From Sphaerisporangium rufum (lineage in GTDB: Bacteria; Actinomycetota; Actinomycetes; Streptosporangiales; Streptosporangiaceae), in the NCBI RefSeq assembly GCF_016863395.1, contig NZ_BOOU01000007.1, positions 1 to 64,000 on the forward strand: 64,000 bases of DNA. Direction: 5' to 3'. Shown in pieces: positions 56,701-64,000 of this stretch (position 1 is its first letter; each line of letters starts with the position of its first letter). The notes under the pieces were generated by a model, which made no database searches, was not told the DNA's origin, and saw only the letters and a program-made list of their open reading frames with translations. Position numbers and translations under genes: made by a program.

Positions 56701-59577
56701 GGTGGTCGCGTAGGTGTCGCTGGCCTCACTCGCCGACCGCGCGTCCCGGTACGCGGTCATTTGATCATTGCGCGGGTCGAACTTGTCGGCGGCGTTGAGG
56801 TGGTACGACGCGTACGAGATCTGGCAGTTTCCGGCCGACCGGCACCGGGTGACGCTCAGCTCGTTCCCGCGTTCGTCATGTGTGAACTGGGTGACGTTGC
56901 CGTTGCGGTCGATGATCTTGCCGAGGAAGCCGCCGGTGTCGTACTCGTAGGCGGTCGTCTTGCCGAGCTGGTCGGTCTCGCTGGTGATCCGCCACATCCG
57001 CAACGGGTCGAGCAATGACTTCACGGTCTCGTTGTGCGGGTCGGTGATGGTGACCGTCGCCTGGGGGAACGCGTCCTCCCCATAGCCGTACTGCAGGGCG
57101 CTCAGCTTCCAGGCCCCGCCGTGCGCGTCGGTGTGGGTCTGCAGGCGACCGCCGTCGGAGCCGTAGGCGTTCTGCGCCCACACCCGCCCGGACGGCAGAG
57201 TGGACGTGGTCAGCTGCGGCGCCGCCGCACCGGACAGGTAATGGGACTGAACCTCCGAGATCGGCAGCGCCCGGTTGTAGATCGCCACCTCGTCGATGTC
57301 ACCCTTGAACGGGAACAAGCGCGTCGTGGTCGTGGCGGCCGGCCAACTGGCGGAGGCGAACCCCGAGCCCACCCGGGTCTCGAACTGGTTGCGGTGGTCG
57401 ATGGTCCCGGCCCGCAGGCCGACGACATCACCGTCCAGGTAGAGCGTCTGGGTGTTCCCCTCGCCGGCCAGCACCACGTGGTGCCACTGGCCGTTGTTCA
57501 CCGTCCCGGAAGTGGTGATCGGGTTGACCGATCCGTTCCAGAACTGCCCGCGTAGCCGGCCGTCGCTGCCGACGTAGATCACCGGCGTGAAGTTCGAGGG
57601 CGTGCTCGCCGACGAATCACTGTGCCCCAGCACGACCCCCGAGCCGGTGGTCTTGAACCAGGCCTCGACGGTGAGATGGCCGCCCTGGCCGCTGATGGAC
57701 GAGCTCGGCAGCCACACATGGGAGCTGGTGGTCGAGGTCCCGGCGAAGCGGACTGCGGTGTCGGCCGAACCACCGAGCGCGCCGGCCACGCCGACCGTCG
57801 CGTCGTAGGAGCCGCTGTTGAAGTAGCCGCTACCTTCCCCCAGGTTCCAGCCGACCGCGTCGGCCACCTTGGCGTCGGCGGCACCGCTGGTCTCATCGAG
57901 CCGCCAATAGCCATCGGGTAGGGAGTTCAGCACGTTCGTGCTGTAGCGCGAGGCGTCGGTGTAGGCGTAGGTGGTGCAGGCGGTGGCCGAGCCAGGACCG
58001 CACACCTTGGTCAGCTTGTCCCTGTCGTAGGTGTAGGACCAGCTCAGCGGCGAGCCGTTCACCGGATCGGTCGACACGCCGGTCACGTGACCGCCGTTCC
58101 AGGTGAAGTGCAGCGATCGGCCCCCGGTGGCGGTCACCGCGGCCAGCCTGCCATCGGTGCCGTAGTCGAGATCCTGGCTGCGGCCGCGGTTGTCGGTGAC
58201 CTTGGTGACCCGACCCTGCGCGTCGAATAGATAGGAGGTGGCGGACTTGTCCATCAACCGCCAGCCGCCCTCGGTCACCGTGGCGAGCGTCGCGTAGGTG
58301 CCCATAGGTGCCGCGTAGCCGCCATCGCCGGTGGCCCCGAACCGCATCTGCCGACCGTCGGGATAGGTGACCAGCACTGTCTTGGTCTGCGGCTCGTCCA
58401 CCAGGCGCATGTCCCACCGGGTGCTCCAGCCGGCTCCGAACATCCCGCCGGTGCGCGGATCCAGGCTGTTGTATGTGCGGGTGGCCGTCAGCGGCGGACC
58501 TGCCGCCGCCACCGAGGCATCGGTGACGGTGGAGGTGTAGTTGCCCACCACGTGGTTGAACTCGCGCCCGCCGGTACCGCTGCCGAGCAGGAAGTTGATG
58601 GACGGCTGCTGGGGCCGGGCGCTGAAGGACATCCACGGCGAGGTGGTGCCCAGGTCGTTGACGTCGTCTTCCGCCCGCACCGACCACCAGTAGGTCTTGC
58701 CCCACCGCAGCTTCCCGGCCGGGACCACCCATGATCCGGTGTCGGTCCACGACCCGGAGACGGTGCACTGTCCCGTCCCGGACTCCCCGGAACAGATCTG
58801 GAAGTAGTACGTCACCCGTGCCCCGGTCGCCGAATAGGCGTACGCCGAAAGCGTCGGTGTCAATGATCCGACCAGGCCGTCCTCCCGCGGCCGGAAATCG
58901 AGGAACACCGGCGGCTGCGGCGTCGGCTGCACGTAACACCGGCCCATGTCCTGCCAGGCGGTCGTCCTCAGCGGCGGCGACTTCAGCGGGTCACGAACCG
59001 CCCGGAAATCGTGCGGTTCGGTCATGCCTTCGGTCGGGCTGTAATACGACACGACGGAGCCGGTCGAGTAGAAGCTGGCCGCCGACCACCTTGGGTAATA
59101 GCATTCTGCCGCCGTCGTGTTGACAGCCTGGGCGGGCACAGCCCGGGAACTTCCTCCCCCACGGTCGGCGGATGACGTAGTCACCGGGTCCTTGGCAGGA
59201 GCCTCCGCGCGAGCACGCTGGGAAGACGGCGGCTCCGCTCCACCGGTGGCGGGTTCCTGGGACGGCTTGCGCCGGACCTCCAGGGGTAGCGCGCCCTTCG
59301 GCGGGCGGAGATCCTCGATCGCTTTTCCCGGAGATACAGAGCGCGCCGTGGTGGCTTCGGTCGGCACCAGGTGCGGCTGCCCGGCGGCCGTACCGGCTTG
59401 CTGAACCGGTGTGTCCAGATCTGCGGCGGAGACCTCGGTCGCCGCCCGGTCGACCGCGTTCGCCGAGGCGCGCGGGGTGAGGCCGTCCGGGACGCCGACA
59501 TTCGAGATGAACACCATGGCGGCCGACAGGAACACCGTGGTCGTGGCCAGCCATCGACGCATCGTGGCGCGACGCAT
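50716..59577 (-). CDS. Giant secreted Rhs/YD-repeat protein with HINT domain and barnase-like RNase tip
   Basis: This 2953-residue protein has an N-terminal signal peptide (RRWLATTTVFLSAAMVF), LamG/concanavalin-like domains near 630 and 1140, and YD/Rhs repeats over most of 400-2400. The core ends at about 2420-2432 (ANPLGATDPSG). A Gly/Asn-rich linker is near 2520, and a pretoxin HINT domain lies at about 2704-2855 (HSFVDGTMVLMADG to ILTHNS). The last 95 residues resemble the barnase/RNase Sa family, with candidate catalytic Glu2905 (REYRV), Arg2916 (SERIL) and His2935 (THYRK). Start 59577 follows GGAAGGA. In-frame GTG 59625 is unlikely. The Rhs shell encloses the toxin, HINT cleavage would release it, and the barstar-like gene downstream supplies immunity. 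Confidence 0.92.
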   Translation of the reverse strand: MRRATMRRWLATTTVFLSAAMVFISNVGVPDGLTPRASANAVDRAATEVSAADLDTPVQQAGTAAGQPHLVPTEATTARSVSPGKAIEDLRPPKGALPLEVRRKPSQEPATGGAEPPSSQRARAEAPAKDPVTTSSADRGGGSSRAVPAQAVNTTAAECYYPRWSAASFYSTGSVVSYYSPTEGMTEPHDFRAVRDPLKSPPLRTTAWQDMGRCYVQPTPQPPVFLDFRPREDGLVGSLTPTLSAYAYSATGARVTYYFQICSGESGTGQCTVSGSWTDTGSWVVPAGKLRWGKTYWWSVRAEDDVNDLGTTSPWMSFSARPQQPSINFLLGSGTGGREFNHVVGNYTSTVTDASVAAAGPPLTATRTYNSLDPRTGGMFGAGWSTRWDMRLVDEPQTKTVLVTYPDGRQMRFGATGDGGYAAPMGTYATLATVTEGGWRLMDKSATSYLFDAQGRVTKVTDNRGRSQDLDYGTDGRLAAVTATGGRSLHFTWNGGHVTGVSTDPVNGSPLSWSYTYDRDKLTKVCGPGSATACTTYAYTDASRYSTNVLNSLPDGYWRLDETSGAADAKVADAVGWNLGEGSGYFNSGSYDATVGVAGALGGSADTAVRFAGTSTTSSHVWLPSSSISGQGGHLTVEAWFKTTGSGVVLGHSDSSASTPSNFTPVIYVGSDGRLRGQFWNGSVNPITTSGTVNNGQWHHVVLAGEGNTQTLYLDGDVVGLRAGTIDHRNQFETRVGSGFASASWPAATTTTRLFPFKGDIDEVAIYNRALPISEVQSHYLSGAAAPQLTTSTLPSGRVWAQNAYGSDGGRLQTHTDAHGGAWKLSALQYGYGEDAFPQATVTITDPHNETVKSLLDPLRMWRITSETDQLGKTTAYEYDTGGFLGKIIDRNGNVTQFTHDERGNELSVTRCRSAGNCQISYASYHLNAADKFDPRNDQMTAYRDARSASEASDTYATTWEYTSFGERSKETTPATTDFPAGRATKYTYTDGSEAAVGGGQTPAGLLETETDPKGNERSYAYTAAGDLAQVTEPTGLVTRHAYDAIGRTTSSSQISTGQGDTEPPPPSGTNGLVAAYGFDAGSGTGINDDSGHAQQGVATGTAWAASGKYGKALSFDGSASWVTVPDSPALRLSQGMTLMAWVKPDVLDDWRQVVLKEFTGGLSYGLYASNGSRPNGWAVNVDGAEGNVDSTQDIPVDTWSHLALTYDGAKLKFYVDGTETAERDFSGSLRADDGALRIGGNGTWGEHFSGLIDEVRVYNRALGESEIQADRDTPITGAARASASAEPSTTTTTTTFTYDAFGRLAKKTGTGVKNQVSGVTHTAETRFAYDDDGNRLTETLADLTGGDPARVTAYEYDTYGRPEKVTGPEGGTSLTAYDHMGRVVSTTDAAGATYGYDYTKRGEPATTTLKAWTGSPTSPEPARDVVTESRAYDPGGRPASRTDALGRTIRYTYFGDDLLAEEIADKVKLNAATSTVNVVLTSSQYDPAGNLTRRTTGDGKTRVDHVYDAASLLTSSTLDPQDLARKTGYVYDANTNVTQVNRTAARFTRTESESYRYDAGDRLIEQTVENGATDLTTSWTVDDRGLVTEIIDPRGNAPGATRADFTTTIGYDAFGRTVKLAGPPVKAERNGAAATTERPVSQFGYNNAGEQTHETAPEGRSVVTGYDKAGRTTSVTGNPYTPPGGSALTPRTSYGYDAAGRVTSVTDPRGNISNATYDVLGRTVRITDPPPTQGAVRGNWDYTYTLTGERLSSTDPTGARIEATYDGLGRQVTLTQIERKPTAVALTTVGEYDRAGNLVAVKRPAGNRSTADVNAAGEVIAETDPLNHQTRFAYDLVGRPAKVIDALNNATAAEYDLAGRKVAAKDLDPSGNVLRTYGFEHDAAGNLTGETSPEGHITRRSYDAADQLTELVEPVSADKTITTTFGYNAAGDRTRTTDGRGNAFLATYNSLGLVESRIEPATQAHPALADRTWTMSYDEAGNQAGVLQPGGVRITNTYDNLNRLTTEAGTGAEAATQSNTFGYDLAGRRTSAGDLNLTFNDRGLLLRTARTGGSTDLSSFGYDNNDRLTQRTDAAGSATMTWDDADRLKTFSDPVTATTLTYGYDEADRLKTVDHGATGPKRSYSYDRMDRLTGDTLKTAAGASIASITYGYDRDDNLTTKTTTGTSGAGTNTYTYDHSNRLTSWTAPGGAVTDYAWDDSGNRVKAGTKTFAYDERNRLTSGDGTTYTYTARGTTASEVKDGVTKLLKFDAFDRMTSDGEASYTYDALDRVISRTQGGAVSRYLYGDLANDIVAMTDAAGAVQSRFSRGLDGEPVGISDGSGPRFAFADQHGDVVGTFAANATALADSVAYDPFGEETARAGSRHDLGYQGELTDPATGKVNMHSRWYQPGTATFASRDTWTLGADPSIRHNRYSYADANPLGATDPSGHTTLQPGCRAYSSPGAAPCSDSDDAYVPDSTRCKASFFSPDNPCDPPDRKTNSCQQQPFASRCNPDNSFETKIPKQKNGNGRPNNGGGGGNGGGGGGGNGGGGGGGGAQRPSAPVIDCSKGPNKGYCDRLPPAATVGCKAKNKCEIPPMGALPEELNCDLNSPDPGCPAERPDIVSCVACEKLPNFQPVSLTPPGNPIVDVPYGSTPESIFPTSPQGELPDWFRCLYYGCDPGGSEWLKIWDSVNKLGGAASIELGAPPAMRGLPKEERPLGSCLNPHSFVDGTMVLMADGTYKPIEKIKIGDFVQALDPEIGKAGPRLVLDVITGDGDESLVQLTTEVDERFGRTAGAVTATDGHPFWVPDLRKWLTSTELRVGQFLQSNAGDHIRITAIKKWTVTRQVHNLTIASLHAYYVLSGSTPILTHNSGCPRGRLSDPLPPGMSKRIASAYDEVRAGRIAPHNIYAGREHPRWAGAREYRVPGGPESERILVKELPNGGKIYGWTTTHYRKIQPFGAPHFSELSLM

Positions 59578-59678
59578 ACGCCGGTCCTTCCGTGACGTGA
59601 GGATGCCGAAGAAGCCCTCCGTCACGGGCGACGAATGACCTTTGTTCCGTACTTACCAAGCCGGTGGAGATCACTTGG

Positions 59679-59707
59679 AACGTACGCAAAACCAGCCGAC
59701 TCAACAA
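59679..59707 (-). promoter_or_regulatory. Candidate rhs promoter
   Basis: On the minus strand TTGTTG (59707-59702) and TACGTT (59684-59679) are spaced by exactly 17 bp. Transcription would start near 59672-59675, giving a leader of about 95 bp. The -35 match is modest, as expected for an activator-dependent promoter. Confidence 0.4.
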
Positions 59708-59708
59708 T

Positions 59709-59724
59709 AGTGATCTAGATCACA
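59709..59724. promoter_or_regulatory. Near-consensus CRP-type binding site upstream of rhs
   Basis: AGTGATCTAGATCACA contains a perfect 14-bp palindrome (59710-59723) and matches the classic CRP consensus TGTGA-N6-TCACA at all but the first base. Its centre is about 42-45 bp upstream of the predicted rhs transcription start, the usual distance for a class II activator. Confidence 0.6.
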
Positions 59725-59962
59725 GCGCACATCGCCGCCTTCCAGTCACTCGTTGTGCTCAATAACCGGGAGAAAAGAAAGAGCCGAGCAGGCCGTAATG
59801 GTTCCGGTGGGCCACAACTCCGGTAAGAACGGCGACGAATACAGATGCGTATTTCTGATGTGGCCGGCGGGGCCTCGGTGATCAGAGATGGAGGTCGCCG
59901 GCTTGAGGAGTCTCCACAGGCCGATGCCGGGCGGCGCGGGCGGGGTTGTAGCCTCGGGGAGC

Positions 59963-60763
59963 GTGAGTGACGCTTTTTCGCCGGCCGCGCAGGCCGCTGA
60001 CGTGCTGAAGGCCCTGACCGGGGTGGAGTCGTTCGACGTGGCGCTGGTCATGGGGTCGGGTTGGGTGCCGGCCGCGGACGCCATCGGGACGGTGATCGCC
60101 GAGCACGCGGTGACGGAGCTGCCCGGCTTCGCCCCGCCGGCGGTCGCGGGGCACGCCGGCCGGTTCCGCGCGGTCGAGACCACCTCCGGCCGCAAGGCGC
60201 TGATCTTCCTCGGCCGGACGCACCTGTACGAGGGCCGGGGCGTGGAACCGGTGGTGCACGGGGTGCGGACGGCGGTGGCGGCCGGGGCGCGCACGGTGGT
60301 GCTGACCAACGCGGCGGGCGGGCTGCGCCCGGAGACGCAGCGGGTCGGCGAGCCGGTGCTGATCAGCGACCACATCAACCTGACCGGCGACAACCCGGTC
60401 ACCGGCGCCAACTTCATCGACCTGACCGAGGTGTACTCGCGGCGGCTGCGCGAGCTGGCCCGGCAGGTGGACTCCTCGCTGGCCGAGGGCGTGTACGTGG
60501 CCTTCCGCGGGCCGACGTACGAGACGCCGGCCGAGATCCGCATGCTGCGCACGCTGGGCGGCGACATGGTGGGCATGTCCACCGTGCTGGAGGCCATCGC
60601 GGCCCGGGAGGCCGGCGCCGAGGTGCTCGGCATCTCGCTGGTCACCAACCCGGGGGCGGGCCTGACCGATGAACTGCTGAACCACCAGGACGTCCTCGCG
60701 GTGGGCCAGGCGACGGCGGCCCGGATGGGCGTGCTGCTCGCCGAGGTGGTCGACAAGCTCTGA
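59963..60763 (+). CDS. punA: Purine nucleoside phosphorylase
   Basis: This 266-residue enzyme of the trimeric PNP class has ALVMGSGW (phosphate loop), GRTHLYEG, TNAAGGL, the substrate-site strand GPTYETPAEIRM and GMSTVLEAI. It splits purine nucleosides with phosphate in salvage. GTG 59963 (SDAFSPAA) gives the usual family length. TAGCCT (59949-59954) lies 8 bp upstream, and a GGGGAG element also precedes it. Adenosine deaminase further right belongs to the same pathway. Confidence 0.93.
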   Translation: MSDAFSPAAQAADVLKALTGVESFDVALVMGSGWVPAADAIGTVIAEHAVTELPGFAPPAVAGHAGRFRAVETTSGRKALIFLGRTHLYEGRGVEPVVHGVRTAVAAGARTVVLTNAAGGLRPETQRVGEPVLISDHINLTGDNPVTGANFIDLTEVYSRRLRELARQVDSSLAEGVYVAFRGPTYETPAEIRMLRTLGGDMVGMSTVLEAIAAREAGAEVLGISLVTNPGAGLTDELLNHQDVLAVGQATAARMGVLLAEVVDKL

Positions 60764-60812
60764 CGCGGTTCTCAGGGTCGCGCGGGTGGCTCCACGGTGT
60801 CGCGACGGCTCA

Positions 60813-60838
60813 CCAGGTCGGGACCGTGGTCGACCTGG
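60813..60838 (+). terminator. Hairpin in the punA/phosphohexomutase gap
   Basis: CCAGGTCG (60813-60820) and CGACCTGG (60831-60838) form a perfect 8-bp stem over 10 nt, 50 bp after punA. No T-tract is present. It could be a weak terminator or processing site. The rest of the 232-bp gap shows no gene. Confidence 0.4.
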
Positions 60839-60995
60839 ACCACCGGCAGCGGGAGCCGCTCTCGCGGGCGGCTCGGCGGTGGCCGGGACTCGACGGCTCC
60901 GCGAAGGACGTCCCCGAGGTCACCAGGATCACAGAGGGCCGGAACGCCGGCGCCGACCACCCGGTGGCTCGGCTGGTTGCGAACAAAGGGGTGCG

Positions 60996-62627
60996 ATGTC
61001 CGATCTGGTGCGGCGGGCGGAAGAGTGGTCGGCGCAGGACCCTGACCCGGAGACCCGGGCGGAGCTGTGGCGGATCCTCGCCGCCGGTGACACCGACGCG
61101 CTGCGGGACCGGTTCGGGGCCCGGCTGGAGTTCGGCACCGCCGGCCTGCGCGGCGAGCTGGGCGCCGGGCCGAACCGGATGAACCGCGTCACCGTGATGC
61201 GCGCGGCGGCCGGGCTGGCCGCCCGGCTCGGCCCCGGCCGGCACGTGGTGATCGGGTACGACGCGCGGTACAACTCCGACGTGTTCGCCCGCGACTCGGC
61301 GGCGGTGCTGACCGGCGCCGGGCTGCGCGTCTCGCTGATGGCCGAGCGGTGGCCCACCCCGGTGCTGGCCTTCGCCGTCCGCCACCTGGACGCGGACGCC
61401 GGGATCATGGTCACCGCGTCGCACAACCCGCCGCGCGACAACGGGTACAAGGTCTACTGGGGGGACGGCGCGCAGATCGTGCCGCCGCTGGACGCGGAGA
61501 TCTCCGCGGCGATCGACGCGGCCGGCCCGGTGGACCGGCTGCCGCTCGGCGACCGGTGGGAGACGCTGTCCGACGCGGCGATCATCGAGCCGTATCTTGC
61601 GGCGCTGGCCGGACTGCCGCTCGGTGACGCCCGCGATCTCAAGGTCGTCTACACCCCGATGCACGGCGTGGGCGGCGAGTTGCTGCTGCGCGCGTTCCGC
61701 GCCGCCGGGTTCGCCGAGCCGGAGCCGGTGGCCGCGCAGTTCGCCCCGGACCCGGAGTTCCCCACCGTCTCCTTCCCGAACCCGGAGGAGCCCGGCGCGA
61801 TGGACCTGGCGCTGGCCCAGGCGGCGGCGTCCGGCGCGGACCTGGTGATCGCCAACGATCCGGACGCGGACCGGTGCGCCGTCGGGGTGCCGCTGCCGGG
61901 CGGCGGCTACCGGATGCTCACCGGGGACGAGGTCGGCGGGCTGCTCGGCGAGTATGTGATCGAGCGGACCTCGGCGGCGGACCGGCTGGTCGCCGCGTCC
62001 ATCGTCTCCTCGTCCCTGCTCGGCAAGATCGCCAAGGCGCGCGGGGTGCGGCACGCCGAGACGCTGACCGGGTTCAAGTGGATCGTGAAGGCCGGCGACG
62101 GGATGGTCTACGGCTACGAGGAGGCCCTCGGCTACACCGTCGGCTCAGACGCCGGGCTGCCGGTGCGCGACAAGGACGGCATCGGCGCCGCGCTGGCCGT
62201 GGCCGCACTGGCGGCGCAGGCGAAGCGGGACGGCCGGACGCTGCTCGACCTGCTGGACGACCAGGCCCGGGCGTACGGGCTGCACGCGACCGCGCAGCTG
62301 TCGGTGCGGGTGGCCGACCTGTCGCTGATCACCGGCGCGATGGCCCGGCTGCGCTCGGCGCCGCCGGATCGGCTGGGCGGCCGGGACGTGCTGGCCGCCG
62401 ACGACCTGAGCGCCGGGGTGGCCGGGCTGCCGCCGACCGACGGCCTGCGTTACCGCCTGGACGGCGACGCCCGGGTGGTGGTCCGCCCGTCCGGTACCGA
62501 GCCCAAGCTCAAGTGCTACCTGGAGGTCGTCGTCCCGGTCACCGCGAACCCCGGAGAGGCCCGCGAGCGGGCCACCCGGGACCTCGCGGCGCTGAAGGCC
62601 GACCTCGCCGCCGTCCTGGAACTGTGA
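60996..62627 (+). CDS. Phosphohexomutase (phosphomannomutase/phosphoglucomutase family)
   Basis: This 543-residue alpha-D-phosphohexomutase has the catalytic serine in VTASHNPPRDNGYK, the metal loop NDPDADR, the sugar-specificity region GFKWIVKAGDG/GYEEALG and the phosphate-binding RPSGTEPK. It interconverts sugar 1- and 6-phosphates, or pentose phosphates in the PGM2/PMM2-like subgroup. Its position next to punA fits pentose phosphate salvage from nucleosides. ATG 60996 has AAGGGG four bases upstream. Confidence 0.92.
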   Translation: MSDLVRRAEEWSAQDPDPETRAELWRILAAGDTDALRDRFGARLEFGTAGLRGELGAGPNRMNRVTVMRAAAGLAARLGPGRHVVIGYDARYNSDVFARDSAAVLTGAGLRVSLMAERWPTPVLAFAVRHLDADAGIMVTASHNPPRDNGYKVYWGDGAQIVPPLDAEISAAIDAAGPVDRLPLGDRWETLSDAAIIEPYLAALAGLPLGDARDLKVVYTPMHGVGGELLLRAFRAAGFAEPEPVAAQFAPDPEFPTVSFPNPEEPGAMDLALAQAAASGADLVIANDPDADRCAVGVPLPGGGYRMLTGDEVGGLLGEYVIERTSAADRLVAASIVSSSLLGKIAKARGVRHAETLTGFKWIVKAGDGMVYGYEEALGYTVGSDAGLPVRDKDGIGAALAVAALAAQAKRDGRTLLDLLDDQARAYGLHATAQLSVRVADLSLITGAMARLRSAPPDRLGGRDVLAADDLSAGVAGLPPTDGLRYRLDGDARVVVRPSGTEPKLKCYLEVVVPVTANPGEARERATRDLAALKADLAAVLEL

Positions 62628-62765
62628 TCGGCCGCCGCCGGGCCGCTGTCCGGCATGATGTCGTCGTCCGCGCCACCGATCGAGGTGGGCGTCGCCTCGC
62701 CGGTCACCGAGCTTGACCTGATCACGCGGCCCGGCGGTCGTAAGACTCCAGGGCCGATGGAGCGG

Positions 62766-62783
62766 GGGTCGATGTGTCGACCC
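62766..62783. terminator. Hairpin after the phosphohexomutase gene
   Basis: GGGTCGA and TCGACCC flank a TGTG loop in the 225-bp convergent gap. A second stem, CCCGGTC (62832-62838) with GACCGGG (62846-62852), directly precedes the stop of the leftward gene. Confidence 0.45.
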
Positions 62784-62852
62784 GTCGCACCCAGGGCCGC
62801 GGCCGGCGAAGCCTGACGACCGCGGGCCGGGCCCGGTCTTCCGGGGACCGGG

Positions 62853-63485
62853 TCAGGAGAAGATGAGGGCGGCGATGACCAGGATCAGGGCGGCGGCGAT
62901 GGCGGCCAGCGCGGTGGGCGACCAGGTGGACGTCATCGTCCCGCGCTCGGTGGCCAGGCGGGCGCGGCGCTCGGCGGTCTCGGTGAGCTGCTGGGCGACC
63001 CAGTCGGCGTGCGTGCGGCCGGCCATGGCCGACAGCGCGGCCTGCTCGGCCTTGGAGACCTTCGGCTGCAGGTCGAACCCGCGCGCCTTGGGGCCGGTCG
63101 AGGTGGGCGAGGCGGCCGCGGCGCCGCGGCGGGCGGCTCTGGCCCGCTCGCGCGCCGAGGCCTGCGGCGTCCAGCAGCGGACGCTCTGCTCGCCGGACTC
63201 GATGGCGATGGTGTGCGAGACGCGCACCGCGTCGACGGCCTTCCATGGCACGAGGATGTTGCGCAGCGGGTTGCGCACCAGCACGCCGTCCTCGCCGGCG
63301 ACGATGGCCGGGCGCAGGCAGCCGACGAAGACGGCCGCGGTCAGCACCCCGAGGACCGCGCCGGCGACCAGCGCGGTCGGGATCCGGCCGTTGAGGATCA
63401 GGTCGACGGCGTTGAAGCCGGCGAACGCCATCCACACCCAGCCCAGGAACCAGGCGATCTTCGACCGGAACACCTGTGGCTTCAC
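62853..63485 (-). CDS. PH-domain-like membrane protein
   Basis: This 210-residue protein has two N-terminal helices (about 10-28 and 36-56), a bacterial PH-like strand region (about 60-105, GVLVRNPLRNILVPWKAVDAVRVS), a charged Ala-rich linker and a C-terminal transmembrane anchor (AALILVIAALIF). It resembles the actinobacterial PH-domain (bPH/YokE-type) membrane proteins. The function is unknown. GTG 63485 has an AAAGGGG element about 10 nt upstream. Confidence 0.75.
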   Translation of the reverse strand: MKPQVFRSKIAWFLGWVWMAFAGFNAVDLILNGRIPTALVAGAVLGVLTAAVFVGCLRPAIVAGEDGVLVRNPLRNILVPWKAVDAVRVSHTIAIESGEQSVRCWTPQASARERARAARRGAAAASPTSTGPKARGFDLQPKVSKAEQAALSAMAGRTHADWVAQQLTETAERRARLATERGTMTSTWSPTALAAIAAALILVIAALIFS

Positions 63486-63566
63486 CGCTCACCGGCCCCT
63501 TTCCGTCTACCGGCCCGGCCTGCCAGCGGGCCGGGCGCTCCAACGCTAACGCCTGCGGCGCGGTGC

Positions 63567-64000
63567 TCAGGCCTGCCACTTGAGTTTGGCGAATCCGGGC
63601 TTGATGACGCCGTTGATCAGGGCGAGCCGGTCGTCGAACGGGATGAACGCCGACTTCATCGCGTTGACCGTGAACCACAGCAGGTCGTCCCAGTCGTAAC
63701 CGAACGTCTGGACCAGGGCGGCGAACTCCTTGGAGACCGAGGTGTCGCTCATCAGCCGGTTGTCGGTGTTGACGGTCACCCGGAAGTGCAGGCGGCGCAG
63801 CAGGCCGATCGGGTGCTCGGCCAGCGAGTCCGCCGCGCCGGTCTGCAGGTTGGACGTGGGGCACATCTCCAGCGGGATGCGCTTGTCGCGCACGTAGGCG
63901 GCCAGCCGGCCGAGCTTGGCGGTGCCGTCTGCGGCGACCTGGATGTCGTCGATGATGCGCACGCCGTGGCCGAGCCGGTCGGCACCGCACCACTGGATGG
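63567..64000 (-). CDS. add: Adenosine deaminase, C-terminal part (runs off the window)
   Basis: The last 144 residues are present; the start lies beyond 64000. Visible motifs are [11 protein letters not shown] (zinc/catalytic region), [13 protein letters not shown] and [11 protein letters not shown], all typical of adenosine deaminase, which converts adenosine to inosine. It ends FAKLKWQA. Together with punA and the mutase it forms a nucleoside-salvage neighbourhood. Confidence 0.93.
   Translation of the reverse strand, partial: IQWCGADRLGHGVRIIDDIQVAADGTAKLGRLAAYVRDKRIPLEMCPTSNLQTGAADSLAEHPIGLLRRLHFRVTVNTDNRLMSDTSVSKEFAALVQTFGYDWDDLLWFTVNAMKSAFIPFDDRLALINGVIKPGFAKLKWQA

Noticed and set aside
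54376-57018. 880-codon rightward frame opposite rhs
   Set aside because: It is a shadow of repeated YD codons. No start signal or known motif is present.
59746-60756. 336-codon leftward frame opposite punA
   Set aside because: It is antisense to purine nucleoside phosphorylase, with a Ser/Thr/Pro-rich non-protein-like composition.

Overview
The window is high-G+C actinomycete chromosome, mostly above 70% G+C by eye. A DUF5753 regulator/DUF397 pair, leaderless-looking GTG starts, Gram-positive Tad pilus genes and type VII secretion (T7SS) parts point to Streptosporangiales, with Thermomonosporaceae-like families (Thermomonospora, Actinomadura) my best guess. The species cannot be named from this alone.

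Region A (1-35,400) is a tandem duplicated composite locus. Each copy has a leftward Tad (Flp pilus) operon ending in a LysM/BTAD membrane protein, a lipoprotein and a secreted four-cysteine protein. Each operon is divergent from a rightward EccC/EssC-type FtsK-SpoIIIE ATPase gene. Copy 1 (141-17,027) has the only TadA/CpaF motor ATPase. Copy 2 (17,142-34,493) lacks tadA, has an extra TadE-like gene, and carries a small WXG-like protein, a polymorphic toxin with a type-17-like C-terminus and a probable immunity gene ahead of its eccC. Two WXG100 (Esx) genes follow. No eccB, eccD, eccE, mycosin or prepilin peptidase gene is present.

Region B (35,500-41,000) is core metabolism: a biotin carboxylase/BCCP subunit, a TPM-like membrane protein, an LpdA-type flavoprotein and a gamma-glutamylcyclotransferase. 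Region D (59,900-64,000) resumes housekeeping: purine nucleoside phosphorylase, phosphohexomutase, a PH-domain membrane protein and the end of adenosine deaminase.

Region C (41,000-59,900) is accessory. It has kynureninase, an AbaA-locus-like set (anti-sigma ATPase, XRE-DUF5753, DUF397), a T7SS-substrate module (two YbaB-like proteins, an EspC-like protein, a WXG-like protein and a TPR protein), small orphan genes, and a giant exported Rhs/YD-repeat protein. The Rhs protein ends in a HINT domain and a barnase-like RNase tip and is followed by a barstar-like immunity gene. The tip and immunity gene are clearly richer in A+T than the rest. A near-consensus CRP-type site precedes a matching promoter upstream of rhs.

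The most interesting themes are the duplicated Tad/EccC superlocus with a single motor ATPase, the toxin cassette inside it, and the exchangeable Rhs tip under possible CRP control.
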